The position numbers were made by a program, and so were the translations under genes. The notes beneath the pieces were generated by a model. It did not search any database. It saw nothing but the letters and a program-made list of their open reading frames with translations, and was not told the DNA's origin. Below, in pieces: positions 7,804-16,597 of a DNA stretch of 35,812 nt. The stretch is from a virus. The DNA is taken from positions 1 through 35,812 of IMG/VR virus record IMGVR_UViG_3300021963_000010. One strand, 5' to 3'. Position 1 is the stretch's first letter; every line of letters starts with the position of its first letter.

Positions 7804-8109
7804 TTACGAGTAATAAGTAATGTTCAGCTTCGCGCTGGCAGTTTGCTCAATGAACTTGATTTGAGTCAAGTCGCCATCGTATTGCAAAGTGACACCGGCA
7901 GCAAGGGGCATTCCAACGCTAGCGGTTGGGGCCACACCGTCATCGCGCCAGCGAACGGCTTGAGTCTCTGGCGTAATGATAGCAATACGGGGCGACCCCG
8001 CAAGGCCACCAATGTTTTTCTGGGGTACGGTCAAGGCCGTAGCTGCGGACAAGCTGGTGATCTGCTGGTAGCCCAGGACAGAGGTAATAGCTTTAAGATT
8101 AAGCGCCAT
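7804..8109 (-). CDS. Small virion-associated hypothetical protein
   Basis: A 101-residue protein, mostly beta-type sequence with no charge clusters. Segments such as PRIAIITPETQAVRWRDDG and LQYDGDLTQIKFIEQ suggest a small beta-sandwich fold. Similar proteins accompany phage tail and fibre genes in my memory, without a known role. The ribosome site AAGGAG lies 6 bases before ATG 8109, which overlaps the stop of the upstream gene by one base (TAATG). Function is unknown; a structural role is inferred from context. Confidence 0.65.
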   Translation of the reverse strand: MALNLKAITSVLGYQQITSLSAATALTVPQKNIGGLAGSPRIAIITPETQAVRWRDDGVAPTASVGMPLAAGVTLQYDGDLTQIKFIEQTASAKLNITYYS

Positions 8110-8444
8110 TAAAATCTCCTTCTTTCGGTAAATGACCGAAGTGTGATCAATAACTGATCTGTGACAACAACAGGGGCTGGGCCGCCGCTGTACGTGATAA
8201 CCGCAGGCACGCCGGTTGTAGTATACGTCCCAAAATCGCCTGAAAGCGATTTGCTACGCAAAAGTGTGGCCGATTGGCCTGTAACTGTATAGCTTCCGCT
8301 GTCAGCCGAAACCACTTTAGACCGTAAAATGATAGCTGATTGGCCTGTAGTCGCATAGGTGCCGTTGCTGGCCGAAAGCGCGTATGCGTTTACCAACCCG
8401 CTAGTAGCAAGCGGTTTGGCAGATACAGGGTAAAGGCCAAGCAT
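8109..8444 (-). CDS. Repeat-containing tail-module protein
   Basis: A 111-residue protein built from three tandem repeats of about 22 residues. They begin GTYATTGQSAIILRSK, GSYTVTGQSATLLRSK and GTYTTTGVPAVITYS. The repeats suggest a beta-strand solenoid or fibre shaft. The C-terminus (LLITLRSFTERRRF) is basic. It is coupled to the following gene by a TAATG overlap. Nothing identifies an enzymatic role. It probably belongs to a tail appendage. Confidence 0.62.
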   Translation of the reverse strand: MLGLYPVSAKPLATSGLVNAYALSASNGTYATTGQSAIILRSKVVSADSGSYTVTGQSATLLRSKSLSGDFGTYTTTGVPAVITYSGGPAPVVVTDQLLITLRSFTERRRF

Positions 8445-8450
8445 AGTACG

Positions 8451-8621
8451 TTAAGTGGTAGTCGTAAACCAAGAATATTGCGGGTATGCTACGGAGTAAT
8501 TTATTACTGGGTCAATTGCAACTTGCAAATATTTTTGCACAGTTACAGTGTTGTACGCTTGATTTAACGTAGGGTTGTTGTTGGTTGGGTCGTCGTAGAC
8601 CGTATAAGTTAAGGCTGCCAT
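8451..8621 (-). CDS. Small 56-residue tail-module protein
   Basis: A short reading frame from ATG 8621 to TAA at 8451-8453. It begins MAALTYTVYDDPTNNNPTL and ends in YSWFTTTT. It fills the gap between two coding regions, starting 1 base after the stop of the upstream 358-residue gene. The sequence is polar and Tyr/Thr-rich with no membrane segment. No family is recognised. Its tight packing in the operon supports it being real. Confidence 0.6.
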   Translation of the reverse strand: MAALTYTVYDDPTNNNPTLNQAYNTVTVQKYLQVAIDPVINYSVAYPQYSWFTTTT

Positions 8622-8622
8622 G

Positions 8623-9699
8623 TTATGAAGTCTGCATTAAAATACCCCACATTGCAGTTCCGCAATTGAAGTAAGTGTAAGTATTACCGTTGACCAACAC
8701 CGTATCACCAGTATTTCCTAAAGCTGGCCCCGTCCAATAAGCGTTAAAAACGCCAGTAACATACATTGTGGGATAACCAAATTGCCCAGGTTGCACATAA
8801 ATTGGGGATACTTGATAAACAGGCGATCCTGTGGATGTAATGCTGTTTTTTCGTTGAACGTATGGAGTAGATAGCCACCAATTTTGTGCGTTTGAATATC
8901 CACCGCCGTAGCTGTTTGCTACAGCTTCAACAGGGCCGTAAACTGTACCAGTGTTTACATCCGTAATGTTCATCACGCAACTTGAAAATGTAGCGCCGTT
9001 TTGTGCTGAAGAAGCAACTTGAGGTATTACTGAAGATAGAACCGTAGTTTTCACGTTGGTTGCGTCATTACCATTTCCGTTTTGCCAAACTACAACTGGG
9101 GCAGTTGAATAAAAACGATGTGGGTCAGTCATTGACGTTTCCCAAACAGCTTGCATTCCTTTGCCCTCATTAATAATACATATGCCCCTTGGCGTAGCTA
9201 TTAAATGGTATGTGGTAGAAGCAGTAAATTGTATTGCGGTGACTTGTACAGCAGTAAAAGCAACACTGCTAGTTGTGTAGACTTTAACCCCCTCATTTGT
9301 TGCAACGCCTACAGATGTTACAGACCTTGCACCTGTTAAATTCATCCATTGGTTGGTTGTACTAGGTGTTGTAAAACCTTGTGCAGCAGGGGAGAGTGTT
9401 ATGTATTTAAGCGTAGAACCCTCAAGGCAAGGCGCTGAACATGACCACAAACTTGGAGCAACGCTGCTGGTAGCGTAATCAGAAACGGATGTAGATGGAG
9501 CAGCTCCTTGATCTGCTGTTACAGTAGAACCAACATACGTCCACCCAGCAGCAGTTGCATCAACAACAACTGAAGAAGCAGAATTAAACGCATAAAGTAA
9601 AGATGTTGCGGGGGTAGCAGCCGTAAGCAGGCGAACAATGTCGCGTATGAAATACTGACTCGCAGACGCAGTGGATGGGGTAACAAGTTTTACGTACAT
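8623..9699 (-). CDS. Hypothetical tail/appendage protein
   Basis: A 358-residue protein rich in Ser, Thr, Val and Gly with beta-type alternation throughout. Features are FIRDIVRLLTAATPATSLLYAF near the start, a Cys pair at SCSAPC about residue 92, and a VNGNTYTYFNCGTAMWGILM C-terminus. It resembles beta-rich minor tail proteins encoded beside fibre genes, but I do not recognise a specific family. It lies within a block of tightly packed genes between portal and tailspike. A structural role in tail or baseplate is inferred from position only. Confidence 0.62.
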   Translation of the reverse strand: MYVKLVTPSTASASQYFIRDIVRLLTAATPATSLLYAFNSASSVVVDATAAGWTYVGSTVTADQGAAPSTSVSDYATSSVAPSLWSCSAPCLEGSTLKYITLSPAAQGFTTPSTTNQWMNLTGARSVTSVGVATNEGVKVYTTSSVAFTAVQVTAIQFTASTTYHLIATPRGICIINEGKGMQAVWETSMTDPHRFYSTAPVVVWQNGNGNDATNVKTTVLSSVIPQVASSAQNGATFSSCVMNITDVNTGTVYGPVEAVANSYGGGYSNAQNWWLSTPYVQRKNSITSTGSPVYQVSPIYVQPGQFGYPTMYVTGVFNAYWTGPALGNTGDTVLVNGNTYTYFNCGTAMWGILMQTS

Positions 9700-9701
9700 T
9701 T

Positions 9702-9890
9702 TTACATCCTTGAAATACGGCTATCTTGCGGTACAGTGCCATCTGTCGTGACAAAGTACAAAATTTGAGTAGATCCATCAACAATGTAGTTGTAGCTGGT
9801 TACCATAATTTCAGATAACTCATCTGCCGTGCCATTAAAAATGTACACAACATCAGTGCCAAAATATGCTTGTATCTGTTCGGGCGTCAT
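9702..9890 (-). CDS. Small 62-residue hypothetical protein
   Basis: A 62-residue protein of mixed alpha/beta character, starting MTPEQIQAYFGTDVVYIFNG. It is acidic and has no membrane segment. It is spaced 2 bases from both neighbours, in a compact tail-gene block, which argues it is translated. Function is unknown. It might be a small assembly factor for the neighbouring tail proteins. Confidence 0.55.
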   Translation of the reverse strand: MTPEQIQAYFGTDVVYIFNGTADELSEIMVTSYNYIVDGSTQILYFVTTDGTVPQDSRISRM

Positions 9891-9892
9891 AG

Positions 9893-10585
9893 TTATATAG
9901 GTGTGTATGTGTAGTCTATTTGAACTTTTAATCCCGCGCCGGGATATGTAAGCCCTACGTTAGTGATGTCAAGGTATATGTAGGTTTGCGCGACAAGTTT
10001 AGTGGTATCAGCAATAACGTAACTTGTGCCATTATTTGGTATTACTAAAGTACGCAATAAAGTAGAAGTGCTATAGCCAGTAGTTCCATACTTTACGGGT
10101 ATGCTAATACTACCGCCTCTTGTTGCGGTAGTAACTGTAGCGGTAAATTTGCTTAATGTGATTGCTTGAGGAATCAACCAACCGCCGCTGTTAGATATAC
10201 CAAGTGTTCCATTAATATTAGATTGTTTAACTAAAATTGCTGTGCCGTTGCTAATAACAAGTGCTTGCGGTACAAGCAACTTTGACAAAAGGGCAGTTGG
10301 GGCAGTAACAAAAATGTTTTTTGTACCTGCGGAAAAACTTACTTTGGCCGTAGTTCCAAGGCTATTAGAGTAAACCGTGTCTCTAGTAAGTGTCGGGCCG
10401 GTAGTGCTGTAAGTACCAAGTCCTACTTCCCATTCTGTAGTACCAACAATGGTGTAATAAGTTGAGTTGCCGTTTCCAACCGCAGAAAAAGCCTGAAAAC
10501 CAGTTACTGCGCCTAAAAGCGTAACAGACCCCGTACCTGTGACAGCGGTAGTTTCTTGAACCCTGTCAACTAAAAAAACTGCCAT
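9893..10585 (-). CDS. Tail-associated beta-rich protein
   Basis: A 230-residue protein. The N-terminal 100 residues (MAVFLVDRVQETTAVTGTG, YYTIVGTTEWEVGLGTY, LTRDTVYSNS) form a pattern I know from many phage tail or appendage proteins of otherwise unknown function. The C-terminal half is Thr/Val/Ser-rich beta sequence, with little charge, resembling carbohydrate-binding or trimer-forming modules. It is immediately adjacent to the 136-residue gene upstream. A role in a fibre or baseplate network is likely but not proven. Confidence 0.65.
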   Translation of the reverse strand: MAVFLVDRVQETTAVTGTGSVTLLGAVTGFQAFSAVGNGNSTYYTIVGTTEWEVGLGTYSTTGPTLTRDTVYSNSLGTTAKVSFSAGTKNIFVTAPTALLSKLLVPQALVISNGTAILVKQSNINGTLGISNSGGWLIPQAITLSKFTATVTTATRGGSISIPVKYGTTGYSTSTLLRTLVIPNNGTSYVIADTTKLVAQTYIYLDITNVGLTYPGAGLKVQIDYTYTPI

Positions 10586-10996
10586 TTATGTTCCTTGGAA
10601 CACGCCATTGGTAGCGTCTAGGGTCACCGTAACTGTTTCGCCAGCGGCAACTGCTTGGCTAGAACCATAGTCCCAATAGCCTACGGGCGTGCTGGTTGTA
10701 GAGTCCCAAAGAATGGCGTAGCGAAAAGTAAACCCCGAACCAGTAGCAGTCCAAACAGCAGGGCTGGATAACACTAATTTGTAAGTGCCGCTGGTTTGAG
10801 TGGCGCTTGTTGTTGTAGCTGCGTTGCCGCCTGCGGTATACCCGCCCGCCGTAGCTAAGTCAGTTGTACCCGCAGTAAAGGTGGTATCGGCTGCGTTAAC
10901 CGTTGCGGCTAAGGCTATCTTCCAGGCATCTGTCCCAGAATTAATGCCCTCTAACAGCGGCTCTATCGCAGCGGTGTATTTGTTGTATGCCGCCAT
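10586..10996 (-). CDS. Conserved phage tail-module protein
   Basis: A 136-residue protein starting MAAYNKYTAAIEPLLEGINS. The helix-like first 20 residues are followed by beta-rich, Thr/Ala/Gly-rich sequence, ending in VTVTLDATNGVFQ. Related proteins occur beside portal and tail genes of podoviruses and siphoviruses in my memory, without assigned function. It directly precedes the 230-residue tail protein with no intergenic bases. It is probably structural. Confidence 0.65.
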   Translation of the reverse strand: MAAYNKYTAAIEPLLEGINSGTDAWKIALAATVNAADTTFTAGTTDLATAGGYTAGGNAATTTSATQTSGTYKLVLSSPAVWTATGSGFTFRYAILWDSTTSTPVGYWDYGSSQAVAAGETVTVTLDATNGVFQGT

Positions 10997-11005
10997 ACCG
11001 CAGTC

Positions 11006-11374
11006 TTACGCCAAAAAGCGCAGTTTATAAAGCGTGGTTAGGTACAACTCAACAATGTTGTCAATAAGTTGCTGCAACGAAGAATCAGATTTGTCTACCA
11101 CCTCGTAACGGCACTTTTCAATATCATCTAACTGGTTTTGCAAAAAGTCGATGATATTGGCCGTCTTGGTAGCCGAATGCAGCGTGATTGGCCCCATCAG
11201 GCCATGACGGCCTTGGTAGGCTTCGGCAAAGGCGTCTGCGTGGTCAATGATGCTGTCGTAAAACGTATTAAGCGCAACGTGCTTGGAATAACTGCGAGTG
11301 TTCAAGTGGACGCTGTGGGCCACATCACGGGCCAGGAATAGCATCCCGACAAAATCGGCGGCTTTGTACATCAT
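11006..11374 (-). CDS. Helical protein coupled to portal (DUF5856-like, tentative)
   Basis: A 122-residue, all-helical protein with histidines and acidic residues along helices: LARDVAHSVHLNTRSYSKHV, FYDSIIDHADAFAEAYQG, and C-terminal LQQLIDNIVELYLTTLYKLR. The spacing of His and Asp/Glu recalls ferritin/Dps-like four-helix proteins. From memory, a phage family of this look is DUF5856; I cannot verify this. Its ATG at 11374 overlaps the portal stop as ATGA, so it is co-translated with portal. A metal-binding or assembly role is possible. Confidence 0.7.
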   Translation of the reverse strand: MMYKAADFVGMLFLARDVAHSVHLNTRSYSKHVALNTFYDSIIDHADAFAEAYQGRHGLMGPITLHSATKTANIIDFLQNQLDDIEKCRYEVVDKSDSSLQQLIDNIVELYLTTLYKLRFLA

Positions 11375-13542
11375 TGTGGTTGCTCCATACCTTCTTGTGG
11401 CATCTCAGCGCCAGTATCTACATCACGCCCAGGCATCTCGGTAACTAGGTCACCAGAAGTGATCATGCCATGGACGGTGCCTAAAACAATATCTTGAATC
11501 TGCTCTGGCGACATACTGGCCTGCACAGCGGAAATCCGCTGGGTTTCAGCCTGGTACGCTTTGACCGTTGCCTCAAAGTCTTTGCGGTGCATATCCTGCG
11601 CCTCAATGGACTTGCCAGCATTGATGATCATCTGGTGCATCTGCTCCATCTCTTGGCCCATTGCTTGGATTTGCTGCTCTGCGGCCTGCAACTCGGGCGG
11701 CTTGTCGCCGTCTTGCATAAGTTTGGGGTCAATGGTCTTGGCAAAACGCTTTGCCATCTCTTGGGCACCAGGCCAATCCATGTTTTTGACAAACAGGTCA
11801 CCGGCCACTTGCCATAGCTGGGGGTTACCTTGCAACAGTTGGCCCATCGCCTCAAGTGCCTCTTGGCGCTTGGTTGCGTAACCTGGGCCGGTGGTAGCGA
11901 CCACATCGTATTTGCCCACGCCAGGGTTGTAAATCTTATCAATCACGATGCCTTGCTGATCCACGATCTTCTTGACCGGCTCGGCCTGCATCGGGTCAAT
12001 CTTGACCATGCTGGTTTCGCCATCTTCGCCAATAATGCGGGCAATCCGCTGCGTATCGTAAATTTTGGGGATCAGGTCAATCAATTGCCGTGTCAGATAC
12101 CGCACACCACGGGCCAAGTTGTCGCCAAAGTGGTACGTCCCAACATCACCCTCACGCTGACGGGCCATGATAGCCCTGCCACTGCGCTCGTTAGATGTCA
12201 TGCCCAAAGAAGCGTTATATTGGCCTGTGGATGCCTTAATGTCTTCAGAAGCTCCAGCTTTAGCCTGCAAAAGCCCGCTGGAGGCCATTGGCGGCTGCGC
12301 CCGCTGGGGTAGTGGCAGCGTAGCGCCCGCGCCGTCTGTAACGTCTGGATTGACCTCCAAATACGGCCAGTTGGTCGTGTTGGCGGTCTTCCATTGGTTT
12401 TCGTAGCCCTCAAACTGGCCGCCGTAGCCAATAAATGGCGCTTTGGGGGCCAAGGCCAGCATTTCTGCCTCTTGGGACACCCAATAGTTGTACATCCGCT
12501 GGGCGTCCTTGGCGTTTCGCACCAAGCCGGACACGTACAGACGACCGTCAACCTCAAATTCATTGCCCACAATGCGGACAATTGGGATGTATTTTCCCGC
12601 CCACTCGCGTTCCTCTAAGATTTCGTAGCCGTTTATCTTGCAATACTTGATCCGTGGCCGGTCAGACTGCCGAGTTTTCTTGGGTTTGCCGTAAATGGCG
12701 CGTAATTGCTTGTCTTCGGGCGTTCCTTCAAAAGCCGTGGCGTTGCCAGGGTACAAATTGAGCGTGCCCTTGTCGTAATCGACGTAGTAGTAGTCAGCAA
12801 TGCGAATAGTGTCCTCATTGAGCCACTGCGATAGGTTTTGATCGCCCACACCGAGCGTTTGCAAGGTGGTAATAGGCGCTGAGTCGGGATACATCCGCTG
12901 GTAATCGTCTTTGGAGATGTCCTCGGTCACAAAACACCACTTGGCGTCCGCGCCGCACGGATCTTGGATGGTTGGGTCCATGTACACCGAGAAACTATTG
13001 CGAACTCGGCCAATTTTGATGTCTTGGTCAAAGGTATTGTCGTCGCAATATTCGGTCAGGATTCGGATGTAGCCTTCTCCGTAGGAGACTTGGTTTTCGC
13101 AGGCGGTGTCGTAAGCGACATCTGCGTCCGAGATGTATTCAATATGTCTAACCATGCCGTTGAAGACTTCGGCAACGTCAATGTCGGCCTTGTCGTCGGC
13201 TGGAATAACTTTGCCTGTTGGGCGGTTTTGTCGTTGGTCATTAGTTACTTGCCGTACGTGTTGCGGCAGTTTGTTGATGGTAAGGCACGGGCGGGCGTTG
13301 ATGGTCTGTCCCTGCACCGCGCCGCGGGTTGCCAGCACATCAGCAGGCCACTGCCAATGATTGTCTGGGCTGCCAGCGTAGAACTTTAGATCGTCAATCT
13401 CATCCTCGCGGGACTCAGACAGCGCCGATATTGCCATATCCAAGCGGCTGCGGGCAGTTGCCAGTACGTTGGAGTCGTCGTCCTTCTTACCGCCACCATT
13501 GGCAACATTGCCCGCCGCCACCATGCCTGTGTAATCAGCCAT
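11371..13542 (-). CDS. Portal protein (P22 gp1-like)
   Basis: A 723-residue protein, nearly the 725 residues of P22 gp1. The N-terminal segment contains SRLDMAISALSESREDEIDD, then FYAGSPDNHWQWP and RPCLTINKLPQHVRQVTNDQ, typical of this portal family. Residues around 440-470 include the NERSGRAIMARQREGD motif seen in related portals. The last 120 residues are a helical, Gln/Met-rich stretch that could form the long barrel known in P22. It would form the dodecameric ring that binds terminase, scaffold and the gp4-like adaptor. It lies two genes after large terminase, as expected, but far from its scaffold and coat partners. Confidence 0.9.
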   Translation of the reverse strand: MADYTGMVAAGNVANGGGKKDDDSNVLATARSRLDMAISALSESREDEIDDLKFYAGSPDNHWQWPADVLATRGAVQGQTINARPCLTINKLPQHVRQVTNDQRQNRPTGKVIPADDKADIDVAEVFNGMVRHIEYISDADVAYDTACENQVSYGEGYIRILTEYCDDNTFDQDIKIGRVRNSFSVYMDPTIQDPCGADAKWCFVTEDISKDDYQRMYPDSAPITTLQTLGVGDQNLSQWLNEDTIRIADYYYVDYDKGTLNLYPGNATAFEGTPEDKQLRAIYGKPKKTRQSDRPRIKYCKINGYEILEEREWAGKYIPIVRIVGNEFEVDGRLYVSGLVRNAKDAQRMYNYWVSQEAEMLALAPKAPFIGYGGQFEGYENQWKTANTTNWPYLEVNPDVTDGAGATLPLPQRAQPPMASSGLLQAKAGASEDIKASTGQYNASLGMTSNERSGRAIMARQREGDVGTYHFGDNLARGVRYLTRQLIDLIPKIYDTQRIARIIGEDGETSMVKIDPMQAEPVKKIVDQQGIVIDKIYNPGVGKYDVVATTGPGYATKRQEALEAMGQLLQGNPQLWQVAGDLFVKNMDWPGAQEMAKRFAKTIDPKLMQDGDKPPELQAAEQQIQAMGQEMEQMHQMIINAGKSIEAQDMHRKDFEATVKAYQAETQRISAVQASMSPEQIQDIVLGTVHGMITSGDLVTEMPGRDVDTGAEMPQEGMEQPQ

Positions 13543-13543
13543 A

Positions 13544-13693
13544 TTATTTCTTTTTCATTGGGGCTGGTTTAGCGGCTTCGCGCTTAACCGAATAAGCAAT
13601 TGCCACGGCCTGCTTCACCGGCTTACCGGCGGCCACTTCAGCTTTGACGTTAGCCCTAAAAGCTTTGGGGGAAGATGATTTAACCAGTGGCAT
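13544..13693 (-). CDS. Small basic protein between terminase and portal
   Basis: A 49-residue protein starting MPLVKSSSPKAFRANVKAEV and ending in KPAPMKKK. It is strongly basic and alanine-rich. The ATG at 13693 lies just after the terminase stop codon (13695-13697). A longer frame starting upstream at 13789 would overlap the terminase by almost 100 bases and is less likely. The sequence GKPVKQAVAIAYS recalls a small family often found beside phage terminase and portal genes. It could bind DNA or portal. Function is unknown. Confidence 0.65.
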   Translation of the reverse strand: MPLVKSSSPKAFRANVKAEVAAGKPVKQAVAIAYSVKREAAKPAPMKKK

Positions 13694-13694
13694 T

Positions 13695-15218
13695 TTAAGA
13701 CCCCATCCATGATGTGTTAATGCTGCTGCCCTGCGAATTAATCCTGCGGGCTGGTTCAGTATACTCGCGGTGAGCCACGGGAAAAGCAAACGTCACGCAC
13801 AGCGCGTCGGCGGCGTCCGGTGATGCTAACCCTCTTGCTCTCATCTCTTTTTTCCCTTCTAGGAAAATAGTGCCAGAAGAATCCGGCTTCTTGGCCGGCC
13901 CAGTTAAATCTGCCCGTAACTGCCTGTCGGTGGGAATACTAGCAGATTTTAGCCAGTTCCTCATATCATTCCACATTTCAGCGCGTTTATTGCCAAATGC
14001 AATCGGGTGCTTGGCCTTATTGCCAAAGTTAATCCCTCGCACCTTATACCGCTGCTCGGTCAGCCGGTCTAGGATGCCGTACCCCAAACCACCCTCATCA
14101 ATCACGGTCAAAGTCGGCTTATATTCCTCAATGGCCTCAATCACCCTTCCCACTATGGTCATAGTATCTTCACCCTGGTAACGCTTAATCGCCACCAGGT
14201 CACGCCCCTGCCTCACCACAATCACAGTTGCGTCGGCGCCCCCTCGAGCCGGGTCAACCCCCACAATAATGGGAGCTGTCATATCCTTGTACTTGGGCCG
14301 CTTCATAGCATCATCAACCAACGTCGGCCCAATGAACTGGTCTTCCCCAGCCGAAGGAAACTCGCCATAAACCTCAATCTTGGCCTGGCTGGAATTCTCC
14401 CCATACTCAGCAATAATCTGCTCGTACACCGCCTTGTCGGTGTCCTCCACCGTCCTGGCGTCCACCACCCGTGACTTCCAAAACGCACGTTTAGCGTTAA
14501 AGCACTCAAAGAAGTACCCGCTATTGCGGCGCGGGTTGGAGAACGCAAACCAGTACCTGTCGGGCGTGTTCTCAGTAAAAAACCCAGCGCCCACATCCCA
14601 GATCGCATCAGGAATACCGCTACTCTCATCAAAGATCAGCATCATGCCGTCCTGGTTATGCACACCAGCATAAGAATCAGGATTCTCTTCCGACCACAGT
14701 TTGCCCTCGCAGGCCCAGTACCTGGTGCCCTTCTTTAAGTCCTTCTCCACAATATCCGTCAACCATTTGGCAGGCACTAGCTTGGTGGCGCTAATCTCCC
14801 ACCAGTGCGAGTTAATCAGCATCGCTGACCACTTTGTGAGCTCTGCCCAGGTCACCGACCTCAACTGATTCTCGCTATTGGCGCTCACCACTACCGAGCC
14901 GCCAATGCGGGTGGTCAGCATCCAAAGAACCAACCAACTAACAAGCGCTGACTTGCCAATGCCTCGCCCGCTGGATACTGCTGCCCTGATAGTGTCAAAG
15001 TCAACCTTGCCCTGCTGCGCCTTAATGTGCTCAGTCACATCTCGCAGCACCTCCCGCTGCCATTTGCGAGGGCCTGTAAACCGCGCCAGCGGCGTGTTCT
15101 TCACGCCCCAAGGGAACGCATACATCACAAACCGTTCCAAGTCATCAGCAACAGCCGGTGACCATAACTCGGTCATCAGCTTCTGTTCTTCCTCGCCTCG
15201 GTAGATGGGCAGTTGCAT
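13695..15218 (-). CDS. Terminase large subunit
   Basis: A 507-residue two-domain packaging motor. The ATPase part has a Walker A-like GRGIGKS at residues 84-90 (Lys89) and a Walker B MLIFDES with Asp197 and Glu198. The coupling motif SNPRR starts at residue 227. The nuclease part is RNase H-like: Asp322 in VGVDPARGG, Asp374 in TVIDEGGLG, and Asp468/Asp471 near the C-terminus (SPDAADAL). It uses ATP to drive DNA into the prohead and cuts the concatemer. Its start shares a base with the stop of the preceding gene (TAATG). P22 uses headful packaging; the same is plausible here but cannot be read from this sequence. Confidence 0.92.
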   Translation of the reverse strand: MQLPIYRGEEEQKLMTELWSPAVADDLERFVMYAFPWGVKNTPLARFTGPRKWQREVLRDVTEHIKAQQGKVDFDTIRAAVSSGRGIGKSALVSWLVLWMLTTRIGGSVVVSANSENQLRSVTWAELTKWSAMLINSHWWEISATKLVPAKWLTDIVEKDLKKGTRYWACEGKLWSEENPDSYAGVHNQDGMMLIFDESSGIPDAIWDVGAGFFTENTPDRYWFAFSNPRRNSGYFFECFNAKRAFWKSRVVDARTVEDTDKAVYEQIIAEYGENSSQAKIEVYGEFPSAGEDQFIGPTLVDDAMKRPKYKDMTAPIIVGVDPARGGADATVIVVRQGRDLVAIKRYQGEDTMTIVGRVIEAIEEYKPTLTVIDEGGLGYGILDRLTEQRYKVRGINFGNKAKHPIAFGNKRAEMWNDMRNWLKSASIPTDRQLRADLTGPAKKPDSSGTIFLEGKKEMRARGLASPDAADALCVTFAFPVAHREYTEPARRINSQGSSINTSWMGS

Positions 15219-16597
15219 TACTTCTTACGCTTCTTCTTGATGATCTCGTTGATGCTGTCAATCTGATCTGCAATAGAAGCTGGGGCTGGGGCCGCTAATA
15301 AATCAGGCGCTGCAACTCCCATAGTCGCGGCAATGGCAGCACTCTTACGGAATGGGTCAAAGGCGGCAAAGCGGGAACGGATGTTTTCTGGCTCTCTTGT
15401 TACATATTCGGTTATATATCCATGTTTATTTGTTATAGATTCTGGATTTTTTAATAACAAAGGAATAATATTGGCAGATTCTTTGTAATTTGGAAAATCT
15501 GTCATTGCATAAGCATTTGCGCCACTTGCGGAAGGAGAACTATATTCACCAGAACCATACCATCCTTGATCAGTTGCACTTCCTCTTTTATTTTTATCAA
15601 ATGCAAGAAAATCATTTGTTGTCCCATGATAAGCATCAGTATCAAACCCCATCGCCGCAGCCCTTTGCTCTGCCGTATTGCCAGCGGGCAATCCCAACCC
15701 ACCTTGCTCAATCGGCAATGCAGCGCGTTGCTGGGCAAGGTCTAAGGCTGCTTGTTGGGGGTAGGGTGATTGATTGGCTCTAATGTATTTGCCGCTATTG
15801 CTAAACGCTTTTGTGTATGGCGTTTGCTGCAAATTTGCTTCCTGCATTGCACTTTGAACTGCTGGCCTACCTTGAGAAAAAATACGCTCTTTTTCTTGCA
15901 TAGACAAATCTTCAATCATTTTTGCTTGCCTTGCGCTTTGAATAGCATCACGTTCAGCTTTTGGGATAGATAATGCCATTTTTTCTAATGCTCCTAACTC
16001 ATTAGAAAAATCATCACCTACGTCATACACAAACTGACTCTCTTTTGGCCCTTTACTGTGGCCGGAAAATCTAAATGGCGACTCAAATTTTGCCCCAGTA
16101 ATTGGGTCTAAAACAGTTACATACGAACTTGGGCCAGCTTTACTACCACTATGCTCTACAGAAGCAGACAATCCCATTTCTTTTGCTTTAGCCGCAAAAT
16201 TTTCTGCATGACTTTGAATAAGTCTAGCTTGATCTTGTCTAGTTAACCCACTTGGTAAATTCATCAATGGATTATCACCAACACTTTTAATCCCCATCCC
16301 TACAGGCAATCCCTTGGTAAATCTAGCAGCAGGCAGTACACCAAGCGCAGTTCCAACAGGAAACCCGTACTCAGCACCCTGGCGTACTGCAGCCATGTTT
16401 GGATCAAGCACGCTTCCCGCCATCTGATCGGGCGCCGTTCCCACTACCCCGCCAAGAAATCCATACAACTGCGGGAACTGCTGACGCAAATACGATTCGC
16501 TTGGGCCTTGCAGCATCTGCGTGCCCATCAGGTTGCGCGGACCATACGCCAAGCTGTTCGCTGGGCGCGGGGCTAGTGCGTTTGTGTAGACGGGCAT
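15218..16597 (-). CDS. Polyvalent-type protein with ADP-ribosyltransferase-like C-terminal domain
   Basis: A 459-residue protein. Residues 1-110 are Ala/Gly/Pro-rich and low in structure, and residues 120-200 form a small unassigned alpha/beta region. Residues 321-415 match the ADP-ribosyltransferase domain of phage polyvalent proteins: YHGTT with His324, GSATDQGWYGSGEYSSP at 339-355, then TEYVTREPENIRSRFAAFDP. The likely triad is His324, Tyr352 and Glu397. The C-terminus is a lysine-rich tail (IIKKKRKK). Related proteins such as P1 DarB-type or T4 Alt-type enter the host with DNA. It is coupled to the large terminase by a one-base overlap. Injection and target are inference. Confidence 0.72.
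   Translation of the reverse strand: MPVYTNALAPRPANSLAYGPRNLMGTQMLQGPSESYLRQQFPQLYGFLGGVVGTAPDQMAGSVLDPNMAAVRQGAEYGFPVGTALGVLPAARFTKGLPVGMGIKSVGDNPLMNLPSGLTRQDQARLIQSHAENFAAKAKEMGLSASVEHSGSKAGPSSYVTVLDPITGAKFESPFRFSGHSKGPKESQFVYDVGDDFSNELGALEKMALSIPKAERDAIQSARQAKMIEDLSMQEKERIFSQGRPAVQSAMQEANLQQTPYTKAFSNSGKYIRANQSPYPQQAALDLAQQRAALPIEQGGLGLPAGNTAEQRAAAMGFDTDAYHGTTNDFLAFDKNKRGSATDQGWYGSGEYSSPSASGANAYAMTDFPNYKESANIIPLLLKNPESITNKHGYITEYVTREPENIRSRFAAFDPFRKSAAIAATMGVAAPDLLAAPAPASIADQIDSINEIIKKKRKK

Noticed and set aside
11830-12312. 160-residue plus-strand frame antisense to the portal
   Set aside because: It is inside the portal gene, with no ribosome site and no coupling to other plus-strand genes.
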